From contig CAKOHL010000004.1 in assembly GCA_934085635.1 (NCBI GenBank), positions 1-30,503 on the forward strand: 30,503 nt of DNA, in the 5' to 3' direction. A program made the translations under genes and the position numbers. Shown in pieces: positions 24,443 through 30,503 of the stretch. Source of the stretch: an uncultured Bacilli bacterium. Lineage in GTDB: Bacteria > Bacillota_I > Bacilli_A > RF39 > UBA660. Position 1 is the stretch's first letter. Each line of letters opens with the position of its first letter. Below the pieces are notes generated by a model. That model was not told the origin of the DNA. It did not search any database and was given only the letters and a program-made list of their open reading frames with translations.

Positions 24443-25672
24443 ATGAATGAAGATAAATTAACAAAAGTAAAAGAAGACAATAAAAAAACAAAAAAAATAC
24501 CAAAAACAAATAATAAAAAAAATAAAACTGTTTCATTTAACTTGTTAGAAGTTATAGTAATTATACTAATAACTAGCTTAGTAGTAGCCGTATCAACTGG
24601 AGTAATAGTTTATCAAAATTATAATGAAATAGATGATAGTGTAAGTAATAATTCAAATAAAGACTATCTAAAAGAATTAGAAACTGCTTACAATAATATA
24701 TTAAATAGCTACGTTGAAAAAGTAGATCAAAAAGAATTAACAAATGCAGCAATAGATGGAATGTATAAATACCTTGGCGATCCATACACTAGCTATTTAG
24801 ACGAAGACACCACAGCAGACCTAATGGACAGATTAAAAGGAGAATACAAAGGTATAGGTGTAGAAATAACTAAAGTAGACGAAGGCATACTAGTAGCTAA
24901 TGTATTTGAAAAAAGCCCAGCAGAGCAAGCAGGAATACTAATGGGAGACCTAATAATAAAAGTAAATGGAGAAAGCACTTTAGATAAAACAGTTAAAGAA
25001 GTATCTAATATAATCAAAAATAGTGATGATGAAATAAAAATAACAGTACAAAGAAGCGGAATAGAAAAAGAAATAAGTGTTAAATCTAGAAAAGTAGACA
25101 TTACTTCAGTTGAAAAAAATAAAATTGATAATGTTGGCTACTTAAAAATAACAACATTTTCAAACACAACATACAAACAATTTAGAGAAGCACTTGAAGG
25201 CCTAGAAAAAGAAGGAATAAATGGCTTAGTAATCGACTTAAGGGATAATGGTGGGGGTTACTTAAATCCTGCCGTAGAAATAGCTGAAATGTTTGTTGAA
25301 AAGGGTAAAAACATATATGGTCTAGAATCTAAAAGTAATGTAGAGATGTATAAAGATAGCACAAGTGAAAGTAGGAATTACAAAGTAAGTATTATTATGA
25401 ATGGTGGTACAGCATCAGCTTCAGAAATATTAACAGCAGCACTTAAAGAAAGCTATAATGTAATAACTGTAGGTACAACTAGCTATGGTAAAGGAACAGT
25501 ACAAGACACTAACGAATTATCAACAGGCGGAATGGTAAAATACACAACAGCATACTGGTTAACCCCTAACGGAAATAAAATAAATGGAAAAGGAATAACA
25601 CCAGACATAAACATAGAAAGTAAAGAAGGCGAAGACTTAGAGTTAAAAGCCGCAATAAATGCAGTAAAATAA
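24443..25672 (+). CDS. S41-family C-terminal processing protease, CtpA-like, membrane-anchored
   Basis: 409 residues. A lysine-rich cytoplasmic N-terminus (about 1-32) precedes one membrane segment (about 33-57, LLEVIVIILITSLVVAVSTG), so the enzyme should face outside. A PDZ domain (about 117-190) has YKGIGVEI, the carboxylate-binding loop, and SPAEQAGILMGDLIIKVNG. The protease domain has LVIDLRDNGGGYLNPAVEIA, GGTASASEIL with Ser325, and SYGKGTVQ with Lys350 and Gln354. The Ser-Lys-Gln spacing (25 and 4) matches CtpB-type enzymes, so it should be active. No peptidoglycan-binding domain follows, so it is shorter than many CtpA proteins. Its substrate is unknown. It is transcribed alone. Confidence 0.94.
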   Translation: MNEDKLTKVKEDNKKTKKIPKTNNKKNKTVSFNLLEVIVIILITSLVVAVSTGVIVYQNYNEIDDSVSNNSNKDYLKELETAYNNILNSYVEKVDQKELTNAAIDGMYKYLGDPYTSYLDEDTTADLMDRLKGEYKGIGVEITKVDEGILVANVFEKSPAEQAGILMGDLIIKVNGESTLDKTVKEVSNIIKNSDDEIKITVQRSGIEKEISVKSRKVDITSVEKNKIDNVGYLKITTFSNTTYKQFREALEGLEKEGINGLVIDLRDNGGGYLNPAVEIAEMFVEKGKNIYGLESKSNVEMYKDSTSESRNYKVSIIMNGGTASASEILTAALKESYNVITVGTTSYGKGTVQDTNELSTGGMVKYTTAYWLTPNGNKINGKGITPDINIESKEGEDLELKAAINAVK

Positions 25673-25686
25673 TAACTGCATTTTTT
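25657..25686 (+). terminator. Terminator overlapping the end of the S41 protease gene
   Basis: A 9-bp stem AAATGCAGT / ACTGCATTT (25657-25665 with 25675-25683) followed by TTT. The stop codon is in the loop, so the 5' arm codes the last residues NAV. Confidence 0.85.
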
Positions 25687-25699
25687 CTATTTACATATC

Positions 25700-25742
25700 T
25701 TGACAAAGAAAACTATTATTATTTAATAAAATATGATATAAT
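25700..25742 (+). promoter_or_regulatory. Promoter region of the DUF402 gene, two overlapping candidates
   Basis: Candidate one is TTGACA (25700-25705), a 16-base spacer and TTTAAT (25722-25727). Candidate two is the extended -10 TGATATAAT (25734-25742) with no good -35. Both would give a short leader before GAGAGGA and ATG 25767. Confidence 0.6.
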
Positions 25743-25766
25743 TAAATCAGTGAGAGAGGATTACTT

Positions 25767-26294
25767 ATGAAATTAGAAATTGGCGACGTAATCAAGATTC
25801 ACTGTTATAAACATAATGGAATGATATATAAGACTTGGGATAAAGCGATAGTTTTAGACATAACCAATGAATATATAGTTTTAGGTAATAATAATGTTTT
25901 AGTAACAAAAAAAGATGGAAGAAGTTGGCACACTAAAGAACCAGCAATAATGTTCTTTTATAAAGACAGATGGTTTAATATTATTGCACAACTAAAAAAG
26001 AACGGACTATTTTATTATTGTAACATTGCAAGTCCGTATGTAATTGATAACGGTGTAATCAAATATATAGATTACGACTTAGACTTAAGAGTATTTCCAG
26101 ATGGAGCATTTAGAGTTTTAGATAGAAATGAATATAACTATCATAAAAAACTTATGAATTATCCATTTGAAATAAACGAAATTATTAAATATGAATTAAC
26201 AGCATTAATAGACATGAAACGAAAAGAAGTTAATCCATTTAATAAGAAGACTATAGATTACTACAGTAAAATTTATCAAAAGATAAATAAGTAG
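25767..26294 (+). CDS. ntdP: DUF402/UPF0374 nucleoside tri- and diphosphate phosphatase
   Basis: 175 residues, the usual length for the Bacilli UPF0374 family (B. subtilis YgaC and its staphylococcal relative). Family blocks are clear: IKIHCYKHNGMIYKTWDKA, DGRSWHTKEPAIMFFYKDRW, YYCNIASPYVIDNGVIKYID and YDLDLRVFPDGAFRVLDRNE. The paired acidic residues in the YIDYDLDLRVFPDG region are the expected metal and phosphate site. Members hydrolyse NTPs and NDPs, with a debated role in nucleotide and ppGpp-linked physiology. It is a single gene with its own promoter and terminator, directly upstream of the rRNA operon. The gene symbol is by family analogy. Confidence 0.9.
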   Translation: MKLEIGDVIKIHCYKHNGMIYKTWDKAIVLDITNEYIVLGNNNVLVTKKDGRSWHTKEPAIMFFYKDRWFNIIAQLKKNGLFYYCNIASPYVIDNGVIKYIDYDLDLRVFPDGAFRVLDRNEYNYHKKLMNYPFEINEIIKYELTALIDMKRKEVNPFNKKTIDYYSKIYQKINK

Positions 26295-26305
26295 TAATCT
26301 TTTTT
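26256..26305 (+). terminator. Terminator inside the 3' end of the DUF402 gene
   Basis: A 9-bp outer stem GATTACTAC / GTAGTAATC (26256-26264 with 26291-26299) and an inner 6-bp stem TTTATC / GATAAA (26272-26277 with 26282-26287), then six T. The stop codon TAG is in the 3' arm. Confidence 0.8.
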
Positions 26306-26399
26306 ATTGTAAAACATATAATAAAATGTAGTAAAAAATAAGGAAACTTAATGCAATTTAAACAAATTTAAATTTTTTAAAAAAATTTTCAAAAAAGGG
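26306..26399 (+). other. AT-rich region upstream of rRNA promoter P1
   Basis: No gene. Phased A and T tracts just before the -35 of P1 (26366-26396) look like an UP element for the alpha subunit C-terminal domain. Confidence 0.5.
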
Positions 26400-26428
26400 T
26401 TGCATTAGATTTGAATTGGTGGTATTAT
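26400..26428 (+). promoter_or_regulatory. rRNA operon promoter P1
   Basis: TTGCAT (26400-26405), a 17-base spacer and TATTAT (26423-26428) preceded by TGG. A/T tracts upstream. Start near 26435. Confidence 0.8.
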
Positions 26429-26476
26429 ATATCCCGTTGGTTGTGAAAAACACCAATAAAAACTCGGAAAAAGCGC

Positions 26477-26499
26477 TATTTGACAGCAAATGTCGAATA
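26477..26499 (+). other. Hairpin in the P1-only part of the rRNA leader
   Basis: A 9-bp stem TATTTGACA / TGTCGAATA (26477-26485 with 26491-26499, one G-T pair), loop GCAAA. No T run follows, so it is not a standard terminator. It contains a perfect TTGACA. Confidence 0.6.
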
Positions 26500-26533
26500 T
26501 TGTAAAAAAAGTTAAAAAAATTCAAAAAAAGTG

Positions 26534-26562
26534 TTGACTTTAAGTTCTGAGTTTGATATATT
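26534..26562 (+). promoter_or_regulatory. rRNA operon promoter P2
   Basis: TTGACT (26534-26539), a 17-base spacer and TATATT (26557-26562) preceded by TGA. A tracts at 26503-26530 could be an UP element. Start near 26569. Tandem rRNA promoters are usual in Firmicutes. Confidence 0.85.
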
Positions 26563-26595
26563 ATATAAGCAACCGCAGATAATAGGTTGTTGAAA

Positions 26596-26610
26596 TGATC
26601 TTTGAAAACT
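26596..26610 (+). promoter_or_regulatory. boxA antitermination site in the 16S leader
   Basis: TGATCTTTGAAAACT matches the Firmicutes rRNA boxA pattern, where NusB-S10 binds to prevent early termination. A second copy lies in the 16S-23S spacer. Confidence 0.75.
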
Positions 26611-26636
26611 AAGTAAAATGAATGAGTTTTAGTTAG
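26609..26636 (+). other. 5' strand of the 16S processing stem
   Basis: CTAAGTAAAATG (26609-26620) and TTTAGTTAG (26628-26636) are exact reverse complements of 28335-28346 and 28324-28332 in the spacer. Together they would form 12 + 9 bp across the 16S gene, as expected for an RNase III processing stem. Confidence 0.8.
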
Positions 26637-26673
26637 GATATAAACGAAATCAATTCCAAAATCGAATAGATTT

Positions 26674-28246
<1,573 letters not shown>

Positions 28247-28323
28247 ATGGAGTAATAACTAGTAGAAAAAAGAACCGTTATATCATTCGGGGTTAGCCAT
28301 TAGGAAATATGATATAGAGAAAT

Positions 28324-28346
28324 CTAACTAAACACATTTTACTTAG
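28324..28346 (+). other. 3' strand of the 16S processing stem
   Basis: CTAACTAAA (28324-28332) and CATTTTACTTAG (28335-28346), complementary to the leader at 26628-26636 and 26609-26620. Confidence 0.8.
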
Positions 28347-28391
28347 CTTTGAGAGATTATTTCTCTCAATATTGTAATTTTATACAATAAT

Positions 28392-28406
28392 TGTTCTTTG
28401 AAAACT
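28392..28406 (+). promoter_or_regulatory. boxA antitermination site in the spacer
   Basis: TGTTCTTTGAAAACT, the closer of the two copies to the Firmicutes consensus. It would reload the antitermination complex for 23S. Confidence 0.75.
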
Positions 28407-28419
28407 TGATAATGTGATG

Positions 28420-28450
28420 TTCATATTGCTCAAACGAGCAGCAATATGAA
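28420..28450 (+). other. Perfect 11-bp hairpin before 23S
   Basis: TTCATATTGCT (28420-28430) pairs with AGCAATATGAA (28440-28450), loop CAAACGAGC. It may be a local processing signal upstream of 23S. Confidence 0.7.
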
Positions 28451-28522
28451 TGGCTTAATTTTTTGGTAATTTATTGAAAGATAAATATTAAGAAATAGCT
28501 CATCAAATTAGGATATGATAGT

Positions 28523-30503
<1,981 letters not shown>

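Larger units (their letters stand above)
28247..28522 (+). other. 16S-23S internal transcribed spacer without tRNA genes
   Basis: About 276 bases. I find no cloverleaf and no tRNA-Ile or tRNA-Ala sequence. It has a local hairpin TATATCAT / ATGATATA, the 3' strand of the 16S processing stem, a GAGAGA / TCTCTC hairpin, boxA and a long hairpin before 23S. Confidence 0.85.

Noticed and set aside
28247..28522. tRNA genes in the 16S-23S spacer
   Set aside because: No cloverleaf, no T-loop GGTTCGA pattern; only hairpins and boxA.

Overview
This window looks like a core-genome segment of a low-GC Gram-positive bacterium. I infer an uncultured member of the Bacilli, outside the code-4 mycoplasmas. 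The coding DNA is very AT-rich, ribosome sites are strong GGAGG types matching the 16S tail, the rRNA leaders carry Firmicutes-type boxA sequences, and S14 is the zinc form. TGA is a true stop here: it ends the acetyltransferase, map, the gene at 5464 and two genes of the unknown operon. The 16S differs from near-universal bacterial positions at several sites, which fits a divergent gut-type lineage, but I cannot name the taxon from sequence alone.

Positions 1-5843 hold the 3' part of a TlyA rRNA 2'-O-methyltransferase gene, a GNAT acetyltransferase, an ANL-superfamily acyl-CoA synthetase-like enzyme with its own promoter, a membrane hybrid histidine kinase (HisKA, ATPase, receiver and Hpt in one chain) and a small unknown protein, closed by a strong terminator.

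Positions 5895-19937 are the fused S10-spc-alpha superoperon: one promoter, a structured leader, 29 genes on one strand (24 ribosomal proteins, SecY, adenylate kinase, methionine aminopeptidase, IF-1 and RNA polymerase alpha) and one GAAA-loop terminator. Gene order is canonical, but rpmD (L30) is missing between rpsE and rplO. L3 has a duplicated acidic tail, adenylate kinase has an altered P-loop, and rpsC overlaps rplP by 23 bases.

Positions 19973-24355 hold the main unexplained element: four overlapping genes (138, 616, 584 and 98 residues) under one promoter, encoding soluble, mostly helical proteins I cannot assign. The last two carry repeats that resemble mTERF-type helical repeats by eye. 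A CtpA-type S41 protease and a DUF402/UPF0374 nucleoside di/triphosphatase follow, each with its own promoter and terminator.

Positions 26300-30503 are a ribosomal RNA operon: tandem promoters P1 and P2, boxA, a 16S processing stem that can be read directly as leader/spacer complementarity, the 16S gene, a spacer without tRNA genes, and the first two-thirds of 23S. Most of the window serves translation: ribosomal proteins, rRNA, IF-1, Map, and TlyA, whose known target cytidines both lie in these rRNA genes. Every feature is on the + strand.
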